In this document: one piece after another, positions 63,362-64,000 of the stretch | Position numbering within the stretch: the stretch's first letter is position 1 | Layout of the letters: every line of letters begins with the position of its first letter | NCBI RefSeq assembly: GCF_916618895.1 | Contig: NZ_OU745391.1 | Coordinates: forward strand, 1,364,001-1,428,000 | Source: Pseudoclavibacter sp. Marseille-Q3772 | GTDB lineage: Bacteria > Actinomycetota > Actinomycetes > Actinomycetales > Microbacteriaceae | Reading direction: 5' to 3' | Length of the DNA stretch: 64,000 nucleotides | The notes under the pieces: model-generated | What the model saw: only the letters and a program-made list of their open reading frames with translations | What the model was told of the DNA's origin: nothing | The model's database searches: none | Position numbers and translations under genes: made by a program

Positions 63362-64000
63362 ATGCAGTGCATAACGCTCAAGATCGATGGCAATCTCGGT
63401 GAAATGGACGCGCGTGCGGCCTCCGATGGCCTCGGTGCTTTGATTGACATCCTGCGTTCAATCGATCATGAGGATACTGCGATTGTAAGGTTGCGTGACC
63501 TGCGCGCTGGGAGCGCTGTCATGACTGTTGAAGCTCCTGATGACCTTGTCGAGAGTGTTGTTGATGGTCTTGGGGTTCTGACTGACGAGCGTATCTTGCC
63601 ACGTGGCTGGAATCAGAAGACTATCGAGGGAGTAAAAGCCCTCGTCCGGGTTAACCGACGGGACGGAGTGAAGGGGCTCGCTGTCAGTGGTCTTGACCGG
63701 AGACACCTGGTAGATGAAGAACTGAGTCGGCTCGCAGACGAAGTGCGTGCTAGCCAGCCGCAGGCATTGGGTACAATTACCGGCTTGTTGCATGGATACA
63801 ATCGGCCAAAGTCGGAGCCGCCACATGGCAGGATTCGGGACGAATCGACGGGCGCGAGCGTACGTATAGACCTGGCCAACGACTTGGTGTCAAAGGTGCT
63901 ACCTCTGCTTGATAAGAGGGTTATTGTCCGAGGGATTGTGCGTTACGACCCTTGGACAGGTGCGATTGACCGGATCCTGCTTCGTGGGATTGAACCTGCA
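63362..64000 (+). CDS. Hypothetical protein, 3' end outside the window
   Basis: ATG at 63362 is preceded by AAGGAGG at ideal spacing, and the frame is open through the window edge, giving at least 213 residues. It starts MQCITLKIDGNLGEM and later shows LANDLVSKVLPLLDKRVIVRGIVRYDP near the edge. Charged, soluble, no membrane segment. Codon choice is less GC-biased than the neighbours, consistent with recent acquisition. I do not recognise it. Confidence 0.7.
   Translation, partial: MQCITLKIDGNLGEMDARAASDGLGALIDILRSIDHEDTAIVRLRDLRAGSAVMTVEAPDDLVESVVDGLGVLTDERILPRGWNQKTIEGVKALVRVNRRDGVKGLAVSGLDRRHLVDEELSRLADEVRASQPQALGTITGLLHGYNRPKSEPPHGRIRDESTGASVRIDLANDLVSKVLPLLDKRVIVRGIVRYDPWTGAIDRILLRGIEPA

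Overview
The window looks like chromosomal DNA from a high-GC actinobacterium, most probably of the family Microbacteriaceae. The evidence is the GC-rich coding sequence, frequent GTG starts, a conserved block of genes (aminotransferase, trxA, trxB, murJ, a DUF6049-type protein, CCA-adding enzyme) that in this group usually lies beside the replication origin, an actinobacterial-type zinc/ribosomal-protein cluster, and many proline- or glutamine-rich envelope proteins with a single membrane anchor. Genus assignment is inference only.

Layout. 1-7.7 kb: origin-proximal housekeeping genes, with the redox pair trxB-trxA, the lipid II flippase murJ and its partner, and the tRNA CCA-adding enzyme. 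7.6-11 kb: a CUT1-type carbohydrate ABC importer (two permeases and a binding lipoprotein, no ATPase gene). 11-11.8 kb: a repeat island of long inverted repeats, each followed by G-runs, which reaches into the 3' end of a small membrane-protein gene. 12.5-16.2 kb: rpsF-ssb-rpsR-rplI and dnaB, with a candidate ribosomal leader before rpsF and a cluster of DnaA boxes before dnaB. 16.2-24.8 kb: membrane proteins, purB, a low-molecular-weight phosphatase, a small helical protein coupled to a secreted-hydrolase-like protein that resembles ESX cargo, and an aromatic/histidinol-phosphate aminotransferase.

24.9-30.1 kb is a coherent zinc-homeostasis block: zinc-binding lipoprotein, ATPase, two permeases, a Fur/Zur repressor, then rpmB-rpmG-rpsN encoding zinc-free forms of L28, L33 and S14. 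30.5-45.4 kb holds HU, a CopD-CtaG fusion, a Pif1-like helicase, a membrane hydrolase, a 5'-truncated YceI gene, dcd, a beta-lactamase-like hydrolase, a VIT1/CCC1 transporter, a NUDIX enzyme with a potassium channel, a lipoprotein/serine-protease cluster and a luciferase-like oxidoreductase. 45.4-49.6 kb holds a methyltransferase gene split by an in-frame amber codon, and the copper pair copZ-copA. 49.7-61 kb holds GNAT, MFS, a zinc-ribbon membrane protein, pgm, pheA, a lipid kinase, serS, a HAD phosphatase, tRNA-Ser(UGA) and an LCP protein.

61-64 kb is accessory. A tRNA-Ser(GCU) gene has its 3' end duplicated 104 bp downstream as an attachment-like repeat. It is followed by a frameshifted tyrosine integrase remnant fused to a frameshifted phage major capsid gene, then lower-GC orphan ORFs that run off the window. 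The most unusual signals are the repeat island, the amber-split methyltransferase, the prophage remnant with tandem att sites, the DnaA-box cluster before dnaB, and strong over-representation of the octamer GGATGCGG.
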